Below, piece after piece: positions 1-7,066 of a stretch of 10,326 nucleotides of DNA. The translations under genes and the position numbers were made by a program. Location: positions 1 through 10,326 of the forward strand of contig CANRAK010000046.1 of NCBI GenBank assembly GCA_947628575.1. The letters are read 5' to 3'. Position 1 is the first letter of the stretch; each line of letters starts with the position of its first letter. The notes under the pieces are model-generated. The model did no database searches and was not told the DNA's origin. It worked only from the letters and a program-made list of their open reading frames with translations. The stretch is from an uncultured Clostridia bacterium (GTDB taxonomy: Bacteria; Bacillota; Clostridia; TANB77; CAG-465).

Positions 1-1322
1 TTCATTCCGTTATATATATCATATAGATTATTAATTATAACTTGTGCATCACTACAATTAAATTTTAGCATTTCTGGCTCTATTGTTTCACCATCTTCTA
101 ATCTTTGAGCTAAATATTCAGCTGTAGCGTCTAAATTTTCTTTATCTAAACACTCATTTATATTTTCACAAGCAAAGCAAGTATTATTTACATAGCTTAA
201 AATATATTTTTTTATAACATCTGTCGTTTCTTCTTCAGATTCCTTAGTCTTTTGCAATGTTATATCTGCTAAGCTCTCAAATACTTCAGATACAGCTCCA
301 ATTTTCTCCTTTGCCTCTTTAGTAGGGTTAAGAAGATTATTTTTAAATGTTTCTAATCCTCTACCTAAATCAAAAAGATTATCTAGTTTCCTTTCAAGAT
401 ATTTTGGCATAAAGAATAGTACAATAGAAGCTATAAGCACTTCACATGTAATTATATTAATTTGTGTCATACCAGTAGAATAGTATGAAATATATAAATT
501 ACCTGCAATAAAAGCTATTATAACTGGTATTTTTCCAAATTTTCTAAGAAGACCTGCTACGAATCCACTAAATGCAATAGCTACTACAAACGAAGTAGAT
601 ACACTACATAGACAAGTATAACTAAGTCCAATTACCAGTCCTGCTGTCGCACCAAGTATAGCACCATTTCCCCATCCGTATATAAGTATTAAAGTTAAAG
701 CTATAATTTCTACTAGTTTAAAGCCTACTATGCTAATATCTCCAAAAGCAGATGCAAGCATTGCAATTGTTAATATCATCATAATGCTTTCTTCTTTTGT
801 ATATATAAAACCATTTTTCAAATTAAGTATAACATTCATACCTGTGACTATAACAAGGTATAATATTCCAGAAACTAATATAGTAGACAATACTTTAAAT
901 AATGAAGTAAATAAATCTCCAGTTATAAAAGCTACTACAATCTGAAGTATAGCTATAGAAGCTGTAAACTTAATAAATATTGTATATTTTTTATTTATTC
1001 CTTCTATATTTACTATTGCAGTAACTAGGTTATACAGTAAAAAGAAAATACATAGCACTAATAATAATGAGCTATTTCCACTTATAGCAAGTCCAATTAT
1101 AGATGAAACTAAAACCAATAATAAAGGCACATCAAAGGCACTTGCCACAGCAAGTATTACAAAGTTAAATGGTTTAAAATCACCTATTATAGTTTTAGTA
1201 GATAATAATATTGCAAACAATATAAATATTATATTCTTAAAACTAACTATTTTTTTTATTGTACTAAATACTGAATTAACTTTTTCATCAATATCATTGT
1301 CTAAGTACTTATTATATATCAT
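1..1322 (-). CDS. spoIIE: Stage II sporulation protein E (SpoIIE), N-terminal part, cut by the left window edge
   Basis: I translated this frame by hand: it is open for 440 residues from the ATG at 1322 to the window edge. SpoIIE is a membrane-bound PP2C-type phosphatase. It sits at the asymmetric sporulation septum and dephosphorylates SpoIIAA to release sigma-F. Seen here: a charged cytoplasmic N-terminus (about residues 1-25), then about ten hydrophobic segments between residues 28 and 305, including the small-residue-rich GATAGLVIGLSY near 224-235 and FSGFVAGLLRKFGK near 251-264. These match the SpoIIE membrane domain in character and order. A soluble helical linker follows, with cysteines C382, C385, C391 and C423, a pattern I recall from clostridial SpoIIE. 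Family members are about 800 residues, so the PP2C domain lies beyond the edge. The start is fixed by AAAGAGGTG seven bases upstream. The gene follows the AT-hook gene on the same strand but has its own promoter. Identification is by recalled family pattern, not by search. Confidence 0.88.
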   Translation of the reverse strand, partial: MIYNKYLDNDIDEKVNSVFSTIKKIVSFKNIIFILFAILLSTKTIIGDFKPFNFVILAVASAFDVPLLLVLVSSIIGLAISGNSSLLLVLCIFFLLYNLVTAIVNIEGINKKYTIFIKFTASIAILQIVVAFITGDLFTSLFKVLSTILVSGILYLVIVTGMNVILNLKNGFIYTKEESIMMILTIAMLASAFGDISIVGFKLVEIIALTLILIYGWGNGAILGATAGLVIGLSYTCLCSVSTSFVVAIAFSGFVAGLLRKFGKIPVIIAFIAGNLYISYYSTGMTQINIITCEVLIASIVLFFMPKYLERKLDNLFDLGRGLETFKNNLLNPTKEAKEKIGAVSEVFESLADITLQKTKESEEETTDVIKKYILSYVNNTCFACENINECLDKENLDATAEYLAQRLEDGETIEPEMLKFNCSDAQVIINNLYDIYNGM

Positions 1323-1329
1323 ATATTTA

Positions 1330-1338
1330 CACCTCTTT
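1330..1338 (-). promoter_or_regulatory. Ribosome binding site of spoIIE
   Basis: The minus strand reads AAAGAGGTG followed by a seven-base spacer and ATG at 1322. It sets the start codon of spoIIE; I saw no competing start with a comparable site. Confidence 0.8.
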
Positions 1339-1352
1339 ATACTGTATATTCT

Positions 1353-1381
1353 ACTATATTAAATAAAAATAATTTGTCACA
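1353..1381 (-). promoter_or_regulatory. Probable spoIIE promoter with a Spo0A-box-like sequence
   Basis: On the minus strand GTGACA (1375-1380) is followed by a 16-base spacer and TATAGT (1353-1358). This is a fair sigma-A promoter that would start transcription near 1346 and leave a leader of about 24 bases. Read on the plus strand, the -35 is embedded in TTTGTCACA (1373-1381), which matches the known Spo0A box TTTGTCRAA at 8 of 9 positions. In Bacillus, spoIIE is a sigma-A gene activated by Spo0A~P bound near the -35, so the placement fits. Assignment of the site is inference. Confidence 0.55.
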
Positions 1382-1411
1382 TTTTAATAATATAATTATT
1401 TTTTTATAAGA

Positions 1412-1442
1412 AAAATAGTCAAACATAAAATTTGGCTATTTT
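1412..1442 (-). terminator. Possible intrinsic terminator after the AT-hook protein gene
   Basis: Eight bases past the stop codon, the minus strand can form AAAATAG-C-CAAA / TTTG-A-CTATTTT around a seven-base loop, with one C/A mismatch inside the stem. The transcript then continues T-C-T-T-A-T, so the U-tract is short and relies on the T-rich 3' arm. The stem is AT-rich and would be weak, but its position between the stop codon and the spoIIE promoter is right. The other strand has no T-run after the stem. Confidence 0.42.
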
Positions 1443-1450
1443 CTAAAAAA

Positions 1451-2743
1451 CTATTTATTTTTTCTAGGTCTTCCTACTCTCCTTTTCTCTTTAACTGTTT
1501 CTTCTTTTCTAGGTCTACCTACTCTTCTTTTTGGTTTTTCTTCTATATCTGCCTCTTCTTTTACTTCTTCATTATTATTTTCATCTATTTCTTCATTTTT
1601 TTCATCATCTTTTAGGACATCTGATAGATTTAGCTCTACTTCGCCTAAATCTTCTTCATCCACTTCTTCAGACTCATCATCTAACTCTTCTTCCTCGTCC
1701 TCGTCCTCTTCCTCATCTTCAGATAATAACTTTTCAATTTTTTCTTTTACTTCTTCTGATTCTGTAAGCTCTTTAGCCTTTTCAAATAAAAACTTGTCCA
1801 CTACTTCTTCTTCATCTTCATTAGCTAGAAGTTTAGAGTATTCTAAATACTCATCTTCTGTAGCTATTGTTCTATGTACGTCGTTTACTTTAGTTTTTAT
1901 CATCATATCATAGATTTCTCTAAACATCTTTATATAATCATTTTCATTTACTATTTCTTTTTGGAAGCTTTCATCATAGATAGCTAATATTTTAGAGAAT
2001 ATTTTATCTATAATCTTAAAATATCTGTATGAATTTTTACAAATGTTAATTATTAAATTAAACTCATACATGTGTTTATCTATATCTGATTCAATTCCCT
2101 TAATCATACTCTCAATAACGTATTCAATAAGTTCTCTTTCATCTGATGGTAATTTAGATATATCATAATTATCATTTATATATCCAACATACTCATCTAT
2201 ATTTTTAAATAATTCTTTATATTGTTCTTCTTTATATTGATCTGTCTGAATAGCTGTATCAATATCTTCTGCTGTTTTTATAACTTGATTGTATCTTTGT
2301 GCTTTTCCTTCATCTTTAATATTTTGTTTAACTTCATCAATTGCAGATGAAATAGAAAGTAAATTAAATTTTATTTCTTCTTTAGATTTAAATTTAGATC
2401 TTGTTACTCTATCATATTCCATCTCTAAGAATGTTTTTTGTAACTCTAATCTTGTAGTTTTATCTGCTGAATTTATATTATCTATTATATCGTCAGGATA
2501 AGACATTTTTAGTTCATACATACTTCTTTGCATTATATCATATTGATATTTTACAAATACTATTTCTCTTAGTATGTTTTCTTGATATAACTTTTTATCG
2601 TCTCCTTCTGTTTTTCTTATTACAGCTAAATGTTCATCTATCGCTTTATTCATTTTATTCATATTAAGCATAATTACTACGCTTTGTATTACCCTATCAA
2701 AGAAGTTAATCTTCTTTTTAGAGCTTACTACTATATCTGCCAT
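1451..2743 (-). CDS. Unrecognised protein with acidic domain and two C-terminal AT-hook-like motifs
   Basis: I do not recognise this 430-residue protein as a named family. Three parts can be seen. Residues 1-340 are a charged, probably all-helical body with little glycine or proline, a single cysteine, and no signal peptide or membrane segment. Residues 341-402 are strongly acidic and low in complexity (SEDEEEDEDEEEELDDESEE and onwards). Residues 403-430 are basic and carry the nonamer KRRVGRPRK twice without change, at 405-413 and 420-428. GRP flanked by arginine and lysine is the core of the AT-hook, which binds the minor groove of AT-rich DNA. A cytoplasmic, nucleoid-associated role is inferred. 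The start is fixed by AGGGAGAG seven bases upstream of the ATG. It has its own promoter and a leader of about 105 bases, and lies between addB and spoIIE. A structural or adaptor protein with a nucleic-acid-binding tail is an alternative. Confidence 0.85.
   Translation of the reverse strand: MADIVVSSKKKINFFDRVIQSVVIMLNMNKMNKAIDEHLAVIRKTEGDDKKLYQENILREIVFVKYQYDIMQRSMYELKMSYPDDIIDNINSADKTTRLELQKTFLEMEYDRVTRSKFKSKEEIKFNLLSISSAIDEVKQNIKDEGKAQRYNQVIKTAEDIDTAIQTDQYKEEQYKELFKNIDEYVGYINDNYDISKLPSDERELIEYVIESMIKGIESDIDKHMYEFNLIINICKNSYRYFKIIDKIFSKILAIYDESFQKEIVNENDYIKMFREIYDMMIKTKVNDVHRTIATEDEYLEYSKLLANEDEEEVVDKFLFEKAKELTESEEVKEKIEKLLSEDEEEDEDEEEELDDESEEVDEEDLGEVELNLSDVLKDDEKNEEIDENNNEEVKEEADIEEKPKRRVGRPRKEETVKEKRRVGRPRKNK
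1460..1531 (-). repeat. Direct repeat encoding two identical KRRVGRPRK motifs
   Basis: Two 27-base copies, 1460-1486 and 1505-1531, are identical at 25 of 27 positions and 45 bases apart. Both differences are silent, so the two encoded nonapeptides are identical. This suggests an in-frame duplication kept under selection for the peptide. Confidence 0.85.
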
Positions 2744-2750
2744 ATAACAA

Positions 2751-2758
2751 CTCTCCCT
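2751..2758 (-). promoter_or_regulatory. Ribosome binding site of the AT-hook protein gene
   Basis: AGGGAGAG on the minus strand lies seven bases before the ATG at 2743 and fixes that start. The leader between the promoter and this site has no reading frame that I would call. Confidence 0.75.
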
Positions 2759-2825
2759 CTTTTGTATTTTATTCTTAACAAAACGCCCCTATATTCGAGT
2801 AATTTTGATATATATTTCATTTAAA

Positions 2826-2841
2826 TAGTATTTTCATACTA
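2826..2841 (-). promoter_or_regulatory. Short hairpin at the 5' end of the AT-hook gene transcript
   Basis: The minus strand reads TAGTAT-GAAA-ATACTA, a perfect six-base stem closed over a GAAA loop. It begins about eight bases after the predicted transcription start. GNRA tetraloops are unusually stable, so it could protect the mRNA 5' end. It could equally be a DNA operator just downstream of the promoter. Function is inference. Confidence 0.4.
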
Positions 2842-2855
2842 CTTGACCTATTTAT

Positions 2856-2883
2856 ATTATATCTTTTTTTGAAATAATTTCAA
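2856..2883 (-). promoter_or_regulatory. Sigma-A-type promoter of the AT-hook protein gene
   Basis: The minus strand carries TTGAAA (2878-2883), a 16-base spacer and a perfect TATAAT (2856-2861). Transcription would begin near 2849, leaving a leader of about 105 bases before the ATG at 2743. Its presence between addB and this gene indicates separate transcription, although I see no convincing terminator after addB, so readthrough is possible. Confidence 0.65.
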
Positions 2884-2990
2884 CCCTTTCATTAATAAAA
2901 CTGTAATTTTCGTAATATTTTTTTAACATAGTGCACACAAATGTGTAATATTCTTATTTTTAAGCTAAATATCAGCAAAAACCGGCATTT

Positions 2991-5900
2991 TTATACTTCT
3001 AAATTTTTTCTACAAGTACTAGAATAATTGCAATACTGGCAATAATTTTCTTTTTTATTTGGAGCAATTTTTACTATTCCTCTTGAAATTTCTTCTCCAA
3101 TTTGTCTAAGTATTTCTTTAGTTTCATTACATAAGTTTTCAAACTCAGTTTCATCTAAAGCTTTTTTGCTAGTATCTAATTTTCTAGTAGTAATATTTAT
3201 TAAACTCTCAGATGAGTTCTTTTCAAAATTTCTATCCATTTTATTTAAAATTTCAATATCTCTTATAAATATACCATTCATTTTTAATCTTTTTATTAGC
3301 TCTTTTCTTATTGCATCATTATTTTGCTCATACTGTGATAATGAAACTAGCTTATCTGATAAATCAAAATATAATAGTCCTGCTGGCTTAACATTCTCTT
3401 TTAAATTATTCATAAAAGCTATCATATAGCTTATTAATTGCAAAGATAGACCTTCTTTTATATTATCTAACTTTAACTCTTTTGAACTTGATTTATAATC
3501 CACCACTCTAATATAGTCAGTATCTTCCATTTTTAATATATCTACTCTATCTATTTTCCCTATTAATTTCATTACTTTATTATTATCTAGCTTAATTTCC
3601 ATAGGTAAAAATATGCTATTATCTTTAAATTCTATTTCATAACCATAAGGTTCAAATTCACTTTGATTATAGCTTATTGCTATAGTTCGTATAACTTTTA
3701 TCATGGTATTTAATAATTTTCTCTTTAATACCATATACTTTACACTTTGCTTTTGTTTAGATAAATTTCTGTCAATGCACTCCTCTACAATATCTTCAAG
3801 TTTTCTTTTATATTCTTCTTTTATATTTTCTAAATCATCTGTTAAAATTGCTTGCCATTTTATCTCTTTTTGCATTAGCCATTTAGAGTATTGCTCTAAT
3901 ACGTCATGCATAAAGCTACCAATTTCTAGTACATTTACTTTTGCCTCTTTATTAGGGTTAACCTTTAATATATACTGCATAAAGTATGAAAATGGACATT
4001 TTTTATATAATTCTAGTTTACTTACACTAGTTTTAAATTCATTGCTATAAACTATATCTATAATTTCTTCACTTAAATTTGAGTCATCTTTTTTAAAGTT
4101 AATTATTTTAGAATATTTTTCATCCCCTTTAAAATACTCATATACACTTATTATCTTTTGCTTTTCTTCATCTGACTTTTCATCAAAATTTCTAATAGAA
4201 TGAATTAGCCACATAAATAGTTCATCTTTAGAAAGTATTTTTTCCATTTCTAAAAGATTTTCATCTTTTGTTACTTCACCTTTTATTTCAACTTTTCCAA
4301 TTTGCTCTAATAATGTAATAAAGCTAGATTTTCTTGTTGCTTTTCCATCTAAAGTAGCAGATGGTATTAGTATGTATAACCTTTCAGAAACGTTATTTAA
4401 AGCTTCATATATGTTAAATAGTCCCATATTAAGCTTAGTTATGCTATCTTCTCTTATATCTATTTCTTTTTCTTTTAATTTTTCAAGCTCATTATCTGTA
4501 AAAAATATATCTTCTTCTACTTTTTTAGGAAATTTCCCTTCAACTACACCAATAAAGAAAATATACTTTTTAGCTTCAATTTTTGATACATTTATATCTA
4601 CAAGCTCTATTTGATCTTTAGTTGGTGGTAATGTTTTAATTTTTATATCTTTAATTACAAGATTAAAAATATTATTAAATTCACTAATTATAATTTTCTC
4701 ATCTTTATATATTTTTGCTATAGAATCAAATACTTCAGATATTTTACTCCAAATTTGGCTCTCAAAATTATATATATTCATATCCATACTATCATCTTTT
4801 AGTGTATCTAATAACTTATTAAAGTTTTCAAATATATTTTCACTAGCTAAATGATTATATAAAGATTCAACTATATCTTTTACAGTTGCTTTTTTTAAAG
4901 ATATAGTAAATGAATACATTTTAATAATTTTCTCTTTTAACTGATTAAGTTCATCTAAATCGTACGTACTCTTAGCATTATTTAAAGTAAACTTATTATT
5001 TAGCATATATTTACTCACATTAAACTCTTTCATATAATTTTCTAGTAAATACACACTTTTTAAATCTATATCTGTTAGTCCTAACTTTAAAATATCAAAA
5101 AGACTTTCTATATTTAATCCATTTTGTGCTAAATTTATAACTCCTTGTATATACTTAGTAAGAATAGAATTATCCACACTCTTTGTCTTTGGTATATATA
5201 CTTGTAAGTTATTCTCATAAAACACCCTAGATATAACTTTATCATACTCATCTATATTTGTTGTATATATTGCAAAATCTGAAAATTTACAGCCACTATT
5301 TATCTTCTCTTTTATAACTTTTGCCATATATTCTACTTCTTTTATAGTATTTGTATGCATAGTAATATCTATATTTTCAAGATTTTTCTTTTCACTTTCT
5401 GCATTTTCCTGAGAGAAAATGTTGTTTGCTACATATTTTATATCTTCTTTTGCATTATACACATTTTCATACTTTACTATATTTTCTACTTTTGTGTCAT
5501 TTTTATTAGCTAATTTACAAATTGTTTTGTATGTATAATTTGAAGTATCAAATATACTTGAGGAAATATATGTGTCCTCTATTCTAGTTATATCTGTATT
5601 TAATGTAATAGTTACATCTATATGTTTTTTTAAGAGCATGTTTAAAAAATCATACTCACTATTTGAAAAGTTATTATAACCATCAAAATATATTTTTGTA
5701 TTAGATGAATTAGAAAATGTAGCATATTTATCTATATTTTTAAGAAAAATTTGCATTTCATCAATACTATCAATATATTGACTTTGCAATTTTTCTAAGT
5801 ATTTTTCATATATTGACACTATCTCTTTAAATTTAGCATCTAGTCTTTTATCTTCTAAGCTAACATTATAATATTCTTTAGCAGCTATTTCACTTTTTCT

Positions 5901-6281
5901 TAGTAAGTCCATATATATATCCATAGAATCTAAAAAGCCAGGATATTTTTTCACCTTATTAAATATATTAAATAACTCGGAATTTTCTTTTATAACTTGT
6001 GTAAGTATTACTTTTCTATCTAGTTTTGACATGTACTTTTCGTCAATATGTAAATTTTGAAGTTTTAAGTTTTCTTTTACATACTCTGAAATTGTAGTAA
6101 TATTTACTCCCATTATTCCACTTTTATTTAATATACGCATATATTCATTTTCTGCTTTTGCTCTACTTTGAGATGGAACAAATAATATTGTTTCTTTTTT
6201 ATCTTTTATATCTTGTTCTATCATATTATATATATGTGTAGTTTTGCCTGTTTTAGATTTTCCTAAGATAAAATTAATCAT
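2991..6281 (-). CDS. addB: AddB subunit of the AddAB helicase-nuclease
   Basis: AddB pairs with AddA to resect double-strand DNA breaks, up to a Chi-type signal, for RecA-dependent repair in the cytoplasm. Length is 1096 residues against about 1170 in Bacillus subtilis. The N-terminus has the Walker A motif GKSKTGKT (residues 7-14). The C-terminal RecB-family nuclease domain shows GKIDRVD (D911, D914) and VVDYKSS (D928, K930), the usual catalytic pattern. Four cysteines, C762 (in YKKCPFSYF), C1081, C1084 and C1090, match the spacing of the AddB iron-sulphur cluster that staples the nuclease domain. All key nuclease and cluster residues are present, so the protein looks intact. Its start lies three bases after the scpB stop, with AGAGGAG as ribosome site, implying translational coupling. 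addA, normally directly downstream, is not in the window; an unrelated gene takes its place. Confidence 0.95.
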   Translation of the reverse strand: MINFILGKSKTGKTTHIYNMIEQDIKDKKETILFVPSQSRAKAENEYMRILNKSGIMGVNITTISEYVKENLKLQNLHIDEKYMSKLDRKVILTQVIKENSELFNIFNKVKKYPGFLDSMDIYMDLLRKSEIAAKEYYNVSLEDKRLDAKFKEIVSIYEKYLEKLQSQYIDSIDEMQIFLKNIDKYATFSNSSNTKIYFDGYNNFSNSEYDFLNMLLKKHIDVTITLNTDITRIEDTYISSSIFDTSNYTYKTICKLANKNDTKVENIVKYENVYNAKEDIKYVANNIFSQENAESEKKNLENIDITMHTNTIKEVEYMAKVIKEKINSGCKFSDFAIYTTNIDEYDKVISRVFYENNLQVYIPKTKSVDNSILTKYIQGVINLAQNGLNIESLFDILKLGLTDIDLKSVYLLENYMKEFNVSKYMLNNKFTLNNAKSTYDLDELNQLKEKIIKMYSFTISLKKATVKDIVESLYNHLASENIFENFNKLLDTLKDDSMDMNIYNFESQIWSKISEVFDSIAKIYKDEKIIISEFNNIFNLVIKDIKIKTLPPTKDQIELVDINVSKIEAKKYIFFIGVVEGKFPKKVEEDIFFTDNELEKLKEKEIDIREDSITKLNMGLFNIYEALNNVSERLYILIPSATLDGKATRKSSFITLLEQIGKVEIKGEVTKDENLLEMEKILSKDELFMWLIHSIRNFDEKSDEEKQKIISVYEYFKGDEKYSKIINFKKDDSNLSEEIIDIVYSNEFKTSVSKLELYKKCPFSYFMQYILKVNPNKEAKVNVLEIGSFMHDVLEQYSKWLMQKEIKWQAILTDDLENIKEEYKRKLEDIVEECIDRNLSKQKQSVKYMVLKRKLLNTMIKVIRTIAISYNQSEFEPYGYEIEFKDNSIFLPMEIKLDNNKVMKLIGKIDRVDILKMEDTDYIRVVDYKSSSKELKLDNIKEGLSLQLISYMIAFMNNLKENVKPAGLLYFDLSDKLVSLSQYEQNNDAIRKELIKRLKMNGIFIRDIEILNKMDRNFEKNSSESLINITTRKLDTSKKALDETEFENLCNETKEILRQIGEEISRGIVKIAPNKKENYCQYCNYSSTCRKNLEV

Positions 6282-6284
6282 CTA

Positions 6285-6884
6285 TTACTCCTCTTTATTC
6301 TCATCATTATTTTCTTCATTATTTTCTTTTTCTTCATTACTACTCTCATAGTCTGTTACTAACATCTGTTCATCTTTTATTTTAATATTTTCATACTCTG
6401 GTAAATCTTCTATTTTCTTTAAGCCACATGTTCTTAAAAATTCATTTGTTACACTATAAGCTGCAGGTCTACCAGGCAAGTTTAGCCTTGCTACTTCTTC
6501 TATTAATCCACATTCAAGAAGTCTGCTAACAGAAAAATCACTATTAACACCTCTTATATTTTCAATTTCAGTTTTTGTTATTTTGGGATTATATGCAATA
6601 ATTGCTAATGTTTCTTGTGCTGCAATAGATAAATTTTGTCTTTTTGTATTCTCAACAAATTTATTTACTTGCTCATAGTATTTATTATTACTTACTAATT
6701 GCACCATTCCATTAACATCTATTAACTTTACACCATTATTATCATTATACTTAGATTTTAATGCTTCAATAGCCTCTTTTACTTGTTCTTCCTCTATATC
6801 TAATGTTGTTGCTAGTTCTTCTGTAGATATTTCTCTACCAAGTGCAAACATTATTGCCTCTATTATATTGTTTAGTTCTTCCAT
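6285..6884 (-). CDS. scpB: Segregation and condensation protein B (ScpB)
   Basis: ScpB is the winged-helix (kite) subunit that dimerises on the ScpA kleisin and regulates the SMC complex in chromosome compaction and origin segregation. The 199 residues fit the family. Two winged-helix domains can be placed at about 1-80 and 85-165. Family hallmarks are AAQETLAIIAYNPKITKTEI (89-107), the RGVNSD loop (111-116), and LPGRPAAYSVTNEFL (136-150) followed by GLKKIEDLPE. The last 20 residues are an acidic, asparagine-rich tail, likely disordered. The start is fixed by GAGGAG seven bases upstream. It is the first gene of a two-gene unit with addB. scpA, the usual neighbour, is absent from the window, and upstream lies the divergent clpE. 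Promoter: extended -10 at 6914-6922. Confidence 0.95.
   Translation of the reverse strand: MEELNNIIEAIMFALGREISTEELATTLDIEEEQVKEAIEALKSKYNDNNGVKLIDVNGMVQLVSNNKYYEQVNKFVENTKRQNLSIAAQETLAIIAYNPKITKTEIENIRGVNSDFSVSRLLECGLIEEVARLNLPGRPAAYSVTNEFLRTCGLKKIEDLPEYENIKIKDEQMLVTDYESSNEEKENNEENNDENKEE
6288..6294 (-). promoter_or_regulatory. addB ribosome binding site embedded in the end of scpB
   Basis: AGAGGAG lies inside the last codons of scpB, where the final two glutamates are GAG GAG. The spacing to the addB ATG at 6281 is six bases. Ribosomes ending scpB would cover the addB start, so the two proteins are probably translationally coupled. Confidence 0.8.
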
Positions 6885-6913
6885 TTTCCCTCTCCTCTTT
6901 TCAATTTATCTAG

Positions 6914-6942
6914 ATTATACCAAAAAGAATATTATTTTTAAA
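6914..6942 (-). promoter_or_regulatory. scpB-addB promoter (extended -10)
   Basis: The minus strand reads TGG-TATAAT, with TATAAT at 6914-6919 and the extended TG at 6921-6922. A 17-base spacer separates it from a weak -35, TTTAAA (6937-6942, 4 of 6 to TTGACA). The extended -10 would compensate for the poor -35. Transcription would start near 6907, giving a leader of about 23 bases that holds the scpB ribosome site GAGGAG (6892-6897). Confidence 0.6.
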
Positions 6943-6949
6943 GGGGTAT

Positions 6950-6962
6950 TTACATTTTGTAA
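6950..6962. promoter_or_regulatory. Small inverted repeat between the divergent promoters
   Basis: TTACA-TTT-TGTAA is a 13-bp palindrome placed between the scpB -35 (6942) and the clpE -35 (6997), where a shared regulator could bind. The half-sites are only five bases in very AT-rich DNA, so chance is a real possibility. I do not match it to a known operator. Confidence 0.25.
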
Positions 6963-6996
6963 TATTTTGATTATATTTTCGTTTTAGTCATTTTTC

Positions 6997-7025
6997 TTGT
7001 TTTTACACATATTTTATGTTATAAT
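6997..7025 (+). promoter_or_regulatory. clpE promoter (extended -10)
   Basis: TTGTTT (6997-7002), a 17-base spacer and TATAAT (7020-7025), with TG at 7017-7018 making an extended -10. Transcription would start near 7032. The TTG of this -35 is also the first codon of the longest open frame, which shows that the longer start cannot be correct: it would place the coding region upstream of its own transcript. Confidence 0.7.
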
Positions 7026-7029
7026 CTTT

Positions 7030-7047
7030 TTTGTTAATTATAACAAA
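7030..7047. promoter_or_regulatory. 18-bp inverted repeat at the clpE transcription start (candidate operator)
   Basis: TTTGTTA-ATTA-TAACAAA has perfect seven-base arms around a four-base centre. It begins four bases after the -10 and covers the predicted +1, the classic position of a repressor site. It is not the CtsR direct repeat (RGTCAAA type) nor the HrcA CIRCE element, the usual heat-shock controls of Firmicute clp genes. It could instead act as an RNA hairpin at the 5' end. Which protein binds, if any, is unknown. Confidence 0.5.
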
Positions 7048-7059
7048 TTTAATAGATAT

Positions 7060-7066
7060 GGAGATG
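7060..7066 (+). promoter_or_regulatory. Ribosome binding site of clpE
   Basis: GGAGATG lies eight bases before the ATG at 7075. It decides the start: the frame is open further upstream to a TTG at 6997, but that lies within the promoter and has no ribosome site. Confidence 0.75.

Noticed and set aside
730..945. Plus-strand frame of 71 codons
   Set aside because: It lies opposite the SpoIIE membrane domain, which is open across the whole stretch and clearly recognisable.
1531..1767. Plus-strand leucine-rich frame
   Set aside because: It is the antisense of the acidic glutamate-rich part of the AT-hook protein; CTT/CTC codons arise from GAA/GAG. No ribosome site.
2842..2848. Possible CtsR half-site GGTCAAG on the minus strand
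   Set aside because: CtsR needs a tandem repeat of the heptamer; the adjacent sequence does not match, and the gene is not a stress chaperone or protease.
2911..2965. Recurring GTAATATT-like words and a GTGCAC palindrome
   Set aside because: Short words of this type are expected often in such AT-rich DNA; spacing and orientation are irregular.
2964..2992. Possible terminator after addB (GCTGATATTTAGC hairpin, and AAAAA/TTTTT around CCGG)
   Set aside because: Both stems are five bases with weak pairing, and no U-tract follows the first. I could not support a terminator here.
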